64,000 bases of DNA, taken from contig JBGPFE010000002.1 of the NCBI GenBank assembly GCA_041483135.1, forward strand, positions 1 to 64,000, in the 5' to 3' direction. Shown here in pieces: positions 8,581-16,025 of this stretch; the first letter of the stretch is position 1, and every line of letters begins with the position of its first letter. This stretch comes from PALSA-1004 sp041483135. Its GTDB lineage: Bacteria > Pseudomonadota > Gammaproteobacteria > Burkholderiales > SG8-41. The notes beneath the pieces are model-generated. The model searched no databases. It was not told the origin of the DNA and saw only the letters and a program-made list of their open reading frames with translations. The position numbers were made by a program, and so were the translations under genes.

Positions 8581-10638
8581 CTACTTCACCAATTCCCTGA
8601 TCTTGTCGACGATCTCGGGATTCGCGAGGGTGGATACGTCACCCGAGTCCTGATGGTTGGAGATCGTCGCCAGCACCCGGCGCATGATCTTGCCCGAGCG
8701 CGTCTTTGGCATGTCGGGAACAATGATCACTTTACGCGGCCTCGCGATGGCACCGATCTCGGACACGATTGCCGCCGAGATCTTGTTTGCGAGCTCCTTG
8801 GATGCGTTCAGGCCCGGCCTTAAGGAGACGTAGAGGTCGGGCACCTTGCCCTTGATCTCGTCGGCGACGGGGACGACCGCCGCCTCCGCCACCTCGGCGA
8901 CGAGGAGGGCCGCCGACTCGATCTCCTTGGTGCCGAGGCGATGGCCGGCCACGTTGATTACATCGTCGATGCGGCCGAGGATGCGATAGTAACCGTCCGC
9001 CGCCTCCACCGCGCCATCACCCGCCAGGTAGGGCCAGTCGCGCCAGTTCTTGCTCTTGGGGTTCCTGCAGTAGCGCTCGTAGTACTGTTTGACGAACCGA
9101 TCCGGGTCCTTCCAGATGGTCTGGAAGATGCCGGGCCACGGGTTGCGAATGCAGATGTTGCCCGCTTTGCCCGAGCCGGCTGGCAGCTCCTTGCCCTCGT
9201 CGTCGTAGATGACCGGATGGATGCCGGGAATTCCGGGGCCCGCGCTACCTGGCTTCATTTTGTGGATGGCTGGCACCGTGCTGCAGAGGAAGCCGCCGTT
9301 CTCCGTCTGCCACCAGGTGTCCACAATCACCGCCTCACCCTTGCCGACTACGTTGTAGTACCACTTCCAGACTGCGGGCTCGATCGGCTCGCCCACTGTC
9401 GTCATGTGCTTGAAGTGGTGGTTGTACTTCGCGGGCTCGTCTGGTCCCTCGCGCCGCAGCGCGCGGATCGCCGTGGGCGAGGTATGGAAGATGTTCACGT
9501 CGAGGTCCTCGGCGATGCGCCAGGGCCGTCCCGAGTCGGGATGAGTCGGCAGGCCCTCGTAGATGACCGAGGAGGCACCGAGCGAAAGCGGGCCGTAGAC
9601 GATGTAGGAGTGTCCCGTGATCCAGCCGATGTCCGCCATGCACCAGTAGACATCCTCGGGGTGAATGTCCTGTATGTACTTGGACGTCCAGGTAACGTAG
9701 GCGAGGTAGCCGCCGATGGAGTGCTGACAGCCCTTGGGCTTGCCCGTGGTGCCGCTCGTGTACATGAGGAAAAGCGGCGCCTCCGCCGGCAGCTGCGCGG
9801 GCTCGATGCGCTTGCCACGGTACTTCTTGAGCAGATCGTTGACGATGACGTCGCGTCCCTCTACAAACGCCGTCGGGCTCGAATATTTGCCCGGGTGGCG
9901 CTGCCAGATCAGCACAGTCTCGACTTTGTGGCCGTCCTTGGCGGCCTCGGCGACCGCGATGTCCGCCTTCTCCTTGTGGTCGAGCAGCTTGCCGGCGCGG
10001 TAGTACGCGTCCATCGTGATCAGCACGCGGCTCTCGGAATCGACGGCACGGTCGGCGCAGGCCTTGCCGCTGAAACCGCTGAACACCTGGGAGTGAATGA
10101 CGCCGAGCCGCGCGCAGGCAAGCATGGCGATGGGCAGCTCAGCCACCATCGGCATGTGCAGCGTCACCCGGTCGCCTGTTTTGAGACCGCAGAAATCGCG
10201 CAGGAGCGCCGCGAATTCGTTTACGCGGACGTACAGTTCCTGATAGGTAATGTGCTGGACCGTCTCTTGCTCCAGCTCTGGCACGAAATGGATCGCCGTT
10301 TTGTTCTTGTGCTTGGCGAGATGCCGATCAACACAGTTGTAGCAGGCGTTGAGCTTGCCGCCGACGAACCAGCGCCAGAAAGGCGGGTTGCTGGTGTCGA
10401 GCGTCTTCTCCCAGCGTTTGTACCAGTCAAGAAGATCCGCGAACTCCCGGTAGCACTCGGGGAATTTGTCAAGGCTAAAGCGCTCGAAGATGCCCGCATC
10501 GGTTAGATTGGCCTGAGCGATGAACTTCGTCGGGGGAGCAACGTAGTCCTGCTCCTGCCAATGCACCGCGATCTGCGCTTCGGAGATATCGGCAGTCTGT
10601 TGCTCCTTGGACTGGCGATGCGGCTTGTGTTCTGACAT
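8581..10638 (-). CDS. acs: Acetyl-CoA synthetase (AMP-forming acetate-CoA ligase)
   Basis: A 685-residue enzyme that makes acetyl-CoA from acetate, ATP and CoA through acetyl-AMP. It has the ACS N-terminal segment (about 60-115), the P-loop-like YTSGTTGKPKG (about 290), DTWWQTENGG in the acyl-binding region, GRIDDVINVAGHRLGT before the hinge, and a C-terminal PKTRSGKIMRR whose Lys is the usual site of reversible acylation. The signature GTTGKPKGCQHSIGGYL differs somewhat from the enterobacterial form, so a related short-chain acyl-CoA ligase is possible. A strong AAGGAGG precedes the ATG at 10638. It is first in the operon that holds the sensor kinase. Confidence 0.93.
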   Translation of the reverse strand: MSEHKPHRQSKEQQTADISEAQIAVHWQEQDYVAPPTKFIAQANLTDAGIFERFSLDKFPECYREFADLLDWYKRWEKTLDTSNPPFWRWFVGGKLNACYNCVDRHLAKHKNKTAIHFVPELEQETVQHITYQELYVRVNEFAALLRDFCGLKTGDRVTLHMPMVAELPIAMLACARLGVIHSQVFSGFSGKACADRAVDSESRVLITMDAYYRAGKLLDHKEKADIAVAEAAKDGHKVETVLIWQRHPGKYSSPTAFVEGRDVIVNDLLKKYRGKRIEPAQLPAEAPLFLMYTSGTTGKPKGCQHSIGGYLAYVTWTSKYIQDIHPEDVYWCMADIGWITGHSYIVYGPLSLGASSVIYEGLPTHPDSGRPWRIAEDLDVNIFHTSPTAIRALRREGPDEPAKYNHHFKHMTTVGEPIEPAVWKWYYNVVGKGEAVIVDTWWQTENGGFLCSTVPAIHKMKPGSAGPGIPGIHPVIYDDEGKELPAGSGKAGNICIRNPWPGIFQTIWKDPDRFVKQYYERYCRNPKSKNWRDWPYLAGDGAVEAADGYYRILGRIDDVINVAGHRLGTKEIESAALLVAEVAEAAVVPVADEIKGKVPDLYVSLRPGLNASKELANKISAAIVSEIGAIARPRKVIIVPDMPKTRSGKIMRRVLATISNHQDSGDVSTLANPEIVDKIRELVK

Positions 10639-10696
10639 GGCGGTTCCTCCTTGATCTTTCGCGAATTAAGACAGGCGACGCATCTGCACCGGACGC

Positions 10697-10716
10697 ATCG
10701 GGTACTAGTTCCCGAT
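10697..10716. promoter_or_regulatory. 20-bp near-perfect palindrome upstream of acs, candidate operator
   Basis: The outer six-base arms (ATCGGG and CCCGAT) and the central ACTAG-type core are complementary at nine of ten pairs; only one pair fails. The centre is about 68 bases upstream of the acs ATG, a usual operator distance. It is not inside any gene. The regulator is unknown; the local candidates are the OmpR-type regulator or a factor encoded elsewhere. Confidence 0.4.
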
Positions 10717-10844
10717 TTTATGCAAATGGAAGCATTAAACAGCGCGTTTGTAAAGACGCGGTGCCCCTTGTCTGGCGCGAGAGGCGGGGGACGGGCATAA
10801 TGGCGCCTGTGCTTGCACGTGCCTGGCGGCAGCGAGCAAATAAT

Positions 10845-10940
10845 GGCGGGCCCCCCCGCATTGCATAGTAGTGAACCTGGTCAGGTCCGGAAGGAAGCAG
10901 CCAAAGCTATTCACTGCAAGTGCCGGGGACAAGGCTCGCC
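10845..10940 (+). ncRNA. ffs: Bacterial small signal recognition particle RNA (4.5S)
   Basis: The universally conserved SRP domain is present at 10878-10902: GGTCAGGTCCGGAAGG followed by AAGCAGCC, containing the GGAA tetraloop. The flanking ends pair: GGCGGGC (10845-10851) with GCTCGCC (10934-10940), and the following C-rich strand with TGCCGGGG, giving one long hairpin of about 96 nt. The RNA binds Ffh to target nascent membrane proteins. A T-rich run follows directly and can act as terminator. TTGCAC at 10814 could be a -35 element, but a matching -10 box at good spacing is not clear. Strand is set by the conserved loop sequence. Ends are accurate to a few bases. Confidence 0.95.
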
Positions 10941-11024
10941 TCCCTTTTTCTTTTGCGATATCATTATGATACCGCTGGCGTAACGGTGAAGTTCCGAGCG
11001 AAGACGCACTGAGGATATATTATC

Positions 11025-11576
11025 GTGAGCAATATCAGGTACCTGACCGCCGCCGCCTTGCTCGCGGCTAGCCCCGCGGCCTACGCGGTGGACAGCATGT
11101 CGTTCGAGTATGGCCACTCGGATTCCTCGAATGTCAATGTCAACCTGTATCGCGTCAGCGCGCAGTGGGACTGGAACAAGAAATTGATCTCAATGGGCAG
11201 CTGGCACCTGGGCGGTTACTGGGAGACCAGCTTCGGATATTGGGACAACAGCAACACCTTTGGCAAAACCCACGACAGTATTTTCGATGTCGGCGCCACA
11301 CCGGTGTTCCGGTTGCAGCCGAACAACTCCGCGGGGTTTTCGCCGTACGCGGAACTGGGCGTCGGCCTCCATCTGTTGTCCCATACCTCGCTGAGCATGC
11401 AGCGCCAGTTCGGCAGCAGCTTTCAGTTCGGCGATCACGTCGGCGCCGGCGTGCGCTTTGGGAGCAAGGGACAGTATGATCTCGGCTACCGCTACCAGCA
11501 TCTGTCGAACGCCGGGATCAAACAGCCCAACCAGGGCGTTAATTTCAACCAGATACGCCTGCAGTACCATTTCTGA
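11025..11576 (+). CDS. PagL-like lipid A 3-O-deacylase / acyloxyacyl hydrolase family outer membrane protein
   Basis: A 183-residue protein with a signal peptide (cleavage likely after AAYA, near residue 22) and alternating beta strands ending in an aromatic C-terminal Phe, as in an eight-strand outer-membrane barrel. The motif YRYQHLSNAGIKQPNQG near residue 150-165 carries the catalytic His-Ser pair and the conserved Asn and Gly of PagL, which removes the 3-linked acyl chain of lipid A. The start is a GTG at 11025 with GAGGA upstream. It stands alone between ffs and dnaX. A hairpin follows the stop. Confidence 0.88.
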   Translation: MSNIRYLTAAALLAASPAAYAVDSMSFEYGHSDSSNVNVNLYRVSAQWDWNKKLISMGSWHLGGYWETSFGYWDNSNTFGKTHDSIFDVGATPVFRLQPNNSAGFSPYAELGVGLHLLSHTSLSMQRQFGSSFQFGDHVGAGVRFGSKGQYDLGYRYQHLSNAGIKQPNQGVNFNQIRLQYHF

Positions 11577-11599
11577 GCGGACAGCGGACGGAGCGTGAT

Positions 11600-11618
11600 T
11601 GGCGGCAAGAATCCGCCA
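11600..11618 (+). terminator. Hairpin after the PagL-like gene, weak terminator candidate
   Basis: TGGCGG (11600-11605) pairs with CCGCCA (11613-11618) around a seven-base loop, 24 bases after the stop. The following GTATTT is only weakly T-rich, so the hairpin may be a poor terminator or may shape the dnaX leader (GTG at 11659). Confidence 0.35.
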
Positions 11619-11658
11619 GTATTTAACCCGTTTGCCGTTACCCTGAGTACCGCCTGCC

Positions 11659-13224
11659 GTGACCCAAGTCCTTGCCCGCAAGTGGCGGCCTAAAACTTTT
11701 ACCGAACTGGTCGGCCAGGAGCACGTGGTGAGGGCGCTCACCAATGCGCTCAGGCAGCAGCGCCTGCATCATGCCTATCTGTTCACCGGTACGCGCGGCG
11801 TGGGAAAAACAACGCTCGCGCGCATCATCGCCAAAGCTCTCAACTGCGAAACCGGCATAACTGCCGAGCCGTGCGGCAAGTGTGCGGCATGCATCGAAAT
11901 CGATGCCGGGCGTTTTATCGATCTGATCGAACTCGATGCCGCTTCCAATACGCAGGTCGACAATATGCGCGACCTTCTCGAGAATGCGCTGTATGCGCCG
12001 ACCAGCGGCCGTTTCAAAGTCTATATCATCGACGAAGTACACATGCTGTCGCGCAACGCGTTCAACGCGATGCTGAAGACGCTCGAAGAACCGCCGGGCC
12101 ACGTTAAATTCATTCTTGCCACCACCGACCCGCAGAAAATCCCCGTAACCGTGCTGTCGCGCTGCCTGCAGTTCAATCTGAAGCAGATTCCGCAGCAGCA
12201 GATCAGGGCGCAGTTGAAGAAAATACTTGAACTCGAAGGCGTCGCGGGCGAGGAAGAAGCCCTGAAGCTGCTGGCGCGCGCCGCGCACGGCAGCCTGCGC
12301 GACGGCCTGAGTCTGCTCGACCAGGCGATCGCGCACGGCGGCGGTCGCGTCGAGCAGCAGCCGGTGCGGGCCATGCTGGGCAGCGTCGAGCAGGAGTACC
12401 TGCGCGACATTCTGGCCGCGCTGCAACGGCGCGACGGCGCGGCATTGATCGCTGTCGCCGACCGCATGACGGAGCGCAGTCTGTCGTTCGAAATCGCGTT
12501 GCAGGAGCTGGCCACGCTGTTGCATCGCATCACGCTGGCGCAAACCGTGCCGCAAGCGATTGCTGCCGACGATCCCGAGCATGCCGTAATTGAGGCGTTT
12601 GCCTCCGGCTTCGGCGCCGAGGAGATCCAATTGTTGTACCAGATTGCGCTGCACGGACGCCAGGACCTCGGGCTTGCCCCGGATGACTATGCCGGGTTCA
12701 CTATGGCGCTCATGCGCATGCTCGCGTTCATGCCCGCTTTTGTGTCTGAAAGCGGCACGCTGCCTGCCGGAAAACCCGCAACCACAACCATTGCAGCGCA
12801 AGCGGCCGGGCGCGCGGCGCCTGCCGATATAAAAAAAAAGCTGACTGACGGCGACTGGCACGCTTTGGTCCACCATCTCCCGCTGGCGGGAATGGAGCGC
12901 ATGCTCGCCCACAATTGCGAACTCGTTGCCTGGCGGGATGGACGCATCGAGCTGCGGGTGCCGCATGCCCAGCGCCATCTGGTTGAGCGTGCGTACCAGG
13001 ATCGGCTCAAACTTGCGCTCGAGCAGCACTTCGGAACCAAGGTACGGCTCGAGATAGGCGTCGGTGCAGGCAATGGCAACACGCTGGCGGAAATCCAGGA
13101 TCGTGAAATCCGGCAACGGCAGAGCACGGCCGCGGCGGCGATCGACGGCGATCCGTTTGTGCGCGATCTGATTGAAAACTTCGACGCACGTGTGGTGTCC
13201 TCCACCATCAAACCCGCGCAATAA
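11659..13224 (+). CDS. dnaX: DNA polymerase III subunits tau/gamma
   Basis: The 521-residue clamp-loader ATPase. The N-terminal VLARKWRPKTFTELVGQEHVV is the family signature. Walker A is GTRGVGKTT (about residue 45), a four-Cys zinc site lies near 65-80, Walker B is IDEVH, and the SRC motif is LSRCLQF. Domains I-III end near 370; the tau-specific region follows. Translation starts at GTG 11659. At codons 392-394 a run AAA AAA AAG makes an E. coli-type slippery site. A -1 shift there reads two codons then TGA, predicting a 396-residue gamma form. ybaB and recR follow in the usual dnaX-ybaB-recR order. Confidence 0.96.
   Translation: MTQVLARKWRPKTFTELVGQEHVVRALTNALRQQRLHHAYLFTGTRGVGKTTLARIIAKALNCETGITAEPCGKCAACIEIDAGRFIDLIELDAASNTQVDNMRDLLENALYAPTSGRFKVYIIDEVHMLSRNAFNAMLKTLEEPPGHVKFILATTDPQKIPVTVLSRCLQFNLKQIPQQQIRAQLKKILELEGVAGEEEALKLLARAAHGSLRDGLSLLDQAIAHGGGRVEQQPVRAMLGSVEQEYLRDILAALQRRDGAALIAVADRMTERSLSFEIALQELATLLHRITLAQTVPQAIAADDPEHAVIEAFASGFGAEEIQLLYQIALHGRQDLGLAPDDYAGFTMALMRMLAFMPAFVSESGTLPAGKPATTTIAAQAAGRAAPADIKKKLTDGDWHALVHHLPLAGMERMLAHNCELVAWRDGRIELRVPHAQRHLVERAYQDRLKLALEQHFGTKVRLEIGVGAGNGNTLAEIQDREIRQRQSTAAAAIDGDPFVRDLIENFDARVVSSTIKPAQ
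12831..12848 (+). other. dnaX: dnaX programmed slippage site (A9G) with immediate -1 frame stop
   Basis: Nine A residues (12831-12839) and G12840 are read in frame as AAA AAA AAG, giving the heptamer A AAA AAG used in E. coli dnaX. After a -1 shift the next codons are GCT, GAC and TGA (12846-12848). A GC hairpin (TCCCG, loop CTGG, CGGGA) lies about 40 bases downstream, farther than the E. coli stimulator. RNA polymerase slippage on A9 is an alternative route to the same truncated product. Confidence 0.75.
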
Positions 13225-13239
13225 CGGAAGGAGTCCAGG

Positions 13240-13563
13240 ATGAAAGGCGGTCTGGCAGGGCTGATGAAGCAGGCGCAGCAAATGCAGGAAAACATGCAGC
13301 GCATGCAGGAGCAGCTGGCGACCGTCGAGGTCGAAGGCCAATCCGGCGCAGGCATGGTCAAGGTGGTGATGACCTGCCGCCACGATGTCAAGCGCGTGAC
13401 TATAGACCCGAGCCTGCTCAGGGACGACAAGGACATGCTCGAGGACTTGATCGCGGCGGCAGTCAATGACGCGGTGCGGCGTGTCGAGGCCACGATTAAG
13501 GAGAAGATGAGCGGCATGACCGCGGGCCTCGGTTTGCCGCCGGGCATGAAATTGCCGTTTTAA
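13240..13563 (+). CDS. ybaB: YbaB/EbfC family nucleoid-associated protein
   Basis: A 107-residue DNA-binding protein. The N-terminal helix is rich in Met and Gln (LMKQAQQMQENMQRMQEQL), the centre reads VEVEGQSGAGMVKVVM as in the family, and a C-terminal helix ends in PPGMKLPF. It forms dimers that bind and bend DNA. It lies 15 bases after dnaX with GGAAGGAG as ribosome binding site, in the conserved dnaX-ybaB-recR arrangement. Length is normal for the family. Confidence 0.95.
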   Translation: MKGGLAGLMKQAQQMQENMQRMQEQLATVEVEGQSGAGMVKVVMTCRHDVKRVTIDPSLLRDDKDMLEDLIAAAVNDAVRRVEATIKEKMSGMTAGLGLPPGMKLPF

Positions 13564-13567
13564 AAGC

Positions 13568-13664
13568 AGTTTCGAGTTGCGAGTTTAAAGTTGATTGAGT
13601 TTGTGTTCTCGACTAAAAACTCGCAACTCGCAACTTGTAACTCGCAACTTGTAACTCGAAACTT
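13568..13664. repeat. Snap-back tandem repeat of AACTCGCAACTTGT-type units
   Basis: The left arm (13568-13586, TTTCGAGTTGCGAGTTT) is complementary to several overlapping units in the right part (13616-13664), where AACTCGCAACT / AACTTGTAACT words recur four to five times. It fills the ybaB-recR gap and ends five bases before the recR GTG, so it could fold into alternative hairpins in the mRNA. Units are too short and lack spacers, so this is not a CRISPR array. Confidence 0.7.
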
Positions 13665-13669
13665 GGTTC

Positions 13670-14275
13670 GTGAAAAATCCATCCTCACTCGAAGAACTGA
13701 TCGAAGCGCTGCGCTGCCTGCCTGGCGTCGGGCCGAAATCGGCACAGCGCATGGCCTACCATCTGCTGCAGCGCGATCATCCGGGCGCGGCGCGGCTGGC
13801 GACCGCGCTCGGCCGCTCGCTCGAGGTGATCCGGCACTGCGAGCGCTGCAATACGTTCACCGAGGGGCAGGTGTGCGGATTGTGTCGCTCGCCGCGCCGC
13901 GACGCGCATTTGCTGTGCGTGGTCGAGACACCGGCCGACATGCTGATGATGGAGCAGGCCGAGTGTTATCAGGGGCTGTATTTCGTGCTGATGGGCAGGT
14001 TGTCGCCCCTCGATGGCGTCGGGCCCAAGGACATCCATCTCGATCGTCTGCTCACGCGCGCCGGTGACGGCCAGGTGCGCGAAGTCATCGTCGCCACCAA
14101 TTTTACGGTTGAAGGTGAGGCGACCGCGCATTACATCGGCGAGCTGCTGCTCGCGCGCGGACTCAGGGTGAGCCGCATCGCGCGCGGGTTGCCGGTCGGC
14201 GGCGAGCTCGAGCATGTTGACAGCGGCACGCTGGCGCAGGCGGTGCTCGAGCGCCGCGCGCTGGAGCCTTCATGA
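13670..14275 (+). CDS. recR: Recombination mediator protein RecR
   Basis: A 201-residue protein that, with RecO (and RecF), loads RecA at gaps. The N-terminus has the helix-hairpin-helix GVGPKSAQRMAYHLL. A zinc site follows (CERCNTFTEGQVCGLC, near residues 57-72), then a Toprim domain with the acidic residue in VVETPADML and a LDGVGPKDIHL stretch. The GTG at 13670 gives the usual length. No good ribosome binding site is present because the repeat array abuts the start. It ends one base before rluB. Confidence 0.96.
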   Translation: MKNPSSLEELIEALRCLPGVGPKSAQRMAYHLLQRDHPGAARLATALGRSLEVIRHCERCNTFTEGQVCGLCRSPRRDAHLLCVVETPADMLMMEQAECYQGLYFVLMGRLSPLDGVGPKDIHLDRLLTRAGDGQVREVIVATNFTVEGEATAHYIGELLLARGLRVSRIARGLPVGGELEHVDSGTLAQAVLERRALEPS

Positions 14276-14276
14276 T

Positions 14277-15092
14277 ATGGTTCAACCCAAACCCGTAGTC
14301 ACGCACAAGCTGCAGAAAGTGCTGGCACAGGCCGGGCTGGGGTCGCGGCGTGACATGGAATTGCTGATCGAGAGCGGGCGCGTTACCGTCAATGGCACGA
14401 CCGCGCGGATCGGCGCACGCGTCGGCCCGCACGATCAGATCAAGGTCGCCGGGCGCGTGATCCATGCCAAATCGGCCACTCGCTTGCCGCGTGTGCTGCT
14501 CTACCACAAACCGGAAGGCGAGATTACCAGTCGCGATGATCCACGCGGCCGCCCAAGCGTGTTCGAGCATCTGCCGGCGATTACCGGCGCCAAATGGATC
14601 TCGGTCGGCAGGCTCGATTTCAATACCTGCGGCCTGCTTATTTTCACAACGTCGGGTGAGCTGGCCAACCGCATGATGCACCCGCGCTTCGAGATCGAGC
14701 GCGAGTACGCAGTGCGCGTCATGGGCCAGCTGCAGCCGCATCACTTGCGCCAGCTGACGCAGGGTGTCGAGCTGGATGACGGTATCGCACGCTGCTCAAA
14801 CGTCGAATTGCGCGGTGGCGAAGGCGCCAACCAGTGGTGTCATGTAGTGCTCAAGGAAGGCCGCAACCGCATCGTGCGCCGGATTTTCGAGAAACTCGGG
14901 TTTACCGTGAGCCGCTTGATGCGAGTGCGCTTCGGCATCATTGCACTGCCGCCGCGCGTGAAGCGCGGCCAGACTCACGAACTCAGCGCCGAGGAGACGC
15001 GGCGCCTGCTCGACTGGCTCGACGCGGCGCCGTCACAGCAGTCGCCGCCTCCGCTCCTACAGCGCCGGCCAGGTCGCGGCGCTCGAGCATAA
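14277..15092 (+). CDS. rluB: 23S rRNA pseudouridine synthase RluB (RsuA/RluB family)
   Basis: The ATG at 14277, one base after the recR stop, is chosen over the upstream in-frame 14214, which lies inside recR. The 271-residue product has an N-terminal S4 RNA-binding domain (LQKVLAQAGLGSRRDMELLIESGRV) and the RsuA-family catalytic motif GRLDFNTCGLL, whose Asp is catalytic, plus EREYAVRV. RluB modifies U2605 of 23S rRNA; a sibling such as RluE or RluF cannot be excluded by eye. The last 110 bases overlap the 3' end of prmB on the other strand, and the tail is low-complexity (Gln, Pro, Arg). Confidence 0.85.
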   Translation: MVQPKPVVTHKLQKVLAQAGLGSRRDMELLIESGRVTVNGTTARIGARVGPHDQIKVAGRVIHAKSATRLPRVLLYHKPEGEITSRDDPRGRPSVFEHLPAITGAKWISVGRLDFNTCGLLIFTTSGELANRMMHPRFEIEREYAVRVMGQLQPHHLRQLTQGVELDDGIARCSNVELRGGEGANQWCHVVLKEGRNRIVRRIFEKLGFTVSRLMRVRFGIIALPPRVKRGQTHELSAEETRRLLDWLDAAPSQQSPPPLLQRRPGRGARA

Positions 15093-15939
15093 ACACGCAG
15101 TCGTCGCCGCCGCTGGTTTGCGGCCAGACGAAAGGCAGGCGCGGGAACGCCGCCTCGAGCCGCCGGCGATTGTGCCCGACCTCGACCACCAGCATTCCAT
15201 GTTCGGTTAAATGCGCGGCCGCTGTGCGCAGTATTACGCGCACCAGGTCGAAACCGTCCCTGCCGCCGGCCAGCGCCAGGCGCGGCTCGTGACGGTATTC
15301 GCGCGGCAAAACCCGCAGAGTGCGCGCGCTGACATACGGCGGATTGGCGACGATCAGATCGTAGCGCTCGCCGCGCAGCGCTGAAAACAGGTCGGATTGC
15401 AGCAGGCGCACGCGCCCCTGCAGCCGGTAAGTCGCGACATTGCGTTTTGCCACCGCCAGAGCGTCATGGGATATATCGATTGCATCGACGCGGGCGGCAG
15501 CGAACGTTTTCGCGAGAATGATCGCCAGGCACCCCGACCCGGTGCACAAGTCGAGCGCGCAGCGGATCCGGGGCGGCTTCGTAATCCACGGCGCGAGCCG
15601 CTCCCGCAGCAGTTCGGCGATGAACGAGCGCGGCACGATCACGCGCTCGTCGACGTAAAACCGGTAATCGCCGAGCCATGCCTCATGCGTCAGATAGGCG
15701 GCGGGGGTGCGACTGCGTATGCGTTCATCGATCAGGGATACCGCACGCCTGTGCTCGGCGGCGGTGATCTTGCGCGCGAGAAACGGCGTCAATCGGTCGG
15801 GCGGCAGCTTGAGCGCGTGCAATACCAGGTAGGCCGCTTCATCCCGGGCGTTGGTACTGCCGTGGCCGAAGGCGAGCCGCGCGCGCTTGAAGCGCGCGTA
15901 CGCGTCATCGATCAGGTCACGAACGGTAACGGCACCCAA
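14983..15939 (-). CDS. prmB: 50S ribosomal protein L3 N5-glutamine methyltransferase
   Basis: A 318-residue SAM-dependent methyltransferase. The N-terminus TVRDLIDDAYARF and FGHGSTNARDEAAYLVLH match PrmB rather than PrmC. The SAM-binding loop is DLCTGSGCLAI, and NPPYVSART supplies the NPPY motif that positions the glutamine. The start is a TTG at 15939, since no ATG or GTG fits the family N-terminus. The C-terminal 30 or so residues (after ERRDL) are Ala/Arg-rich and are read antisense to the rluB tail, so they are probably a late extension. Confidence 0.92.
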   Translation of the reverse strand: MGAVTVRDLIDDAYARFKRARLAFGHGSTNARDEAAYLVLHALKLPPDRLTPFLARKITAAEHRRAVSLIDERIRSRTPAAYLTHEAWLGDYRFYVDERVIVPRSFIAELLRERLAPWITKPPRIRCALDLCTGSGCLAIILAKTFAAARVDAIDISHDALAVAKRNVATYRLQGRVRLLQSDLFSALRGERYDLIVANPPYVSARTLRVLPREYRHEPRLALAGGRDGFDLVRVILRTAAAHLTEHGMLVVEVGHNRRRLEAAFPRLPFVWPQTSGGDDCVFMLERRDLAGAVGAEAATAVTAPRRASRAGAASPRR

Positions 15940-15950
15940 TAACTTCGATG

Positions 15951-16022
15951 TTCCAGTTTTCAGGTTCCAGGTTCCAGGTTTTTTGATATCAAATTGAAAC
16001 TAGAAACCCGAAACCTGAAACC
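15951..16022. repeat. Snap-back repeat of CAGGTTC/GAAACCTG units
   Basis: The left arm (15951-15982) repeats CAGGTTC about three times. After a spacer with GATATC the right arm (15995-16021) carries the reverse complement words GAAAC and GAAACCTGAAAC. It fills the gap between the start of prmB and the end of pilU and can form a long imperfect hairpin at the pilU 3' end. It resembles the elements at 13568 and 50245 in design but not in sequence. Confidence 0.7.
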
Positions 16023-16025
16023 GTT

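Noticed and set aside
8941..10506. A 521-codon plus-strand frame opposite acs
   Set aside because: Acs motifs are clear on the minus strand; the plus frame is rich in Val, Asp and Arg with no domain.
10802..10817. Sigma-54 promoter before ffs
   Set aside because: The GG and GC elements are 11 bases apart, not 10, and a stable RNA gene would not be expected to use this factor.
11638..13383. A 581-codon minus-strand frame opposite dnaX and ybaB
   Set aside because: It spans two well-supported genes and has no family features.
13568..13664. CRISPR array
   Set aside because: Units are about 11-14 bases, overlapping, and have no unique spacers; no cas genes are nearby.
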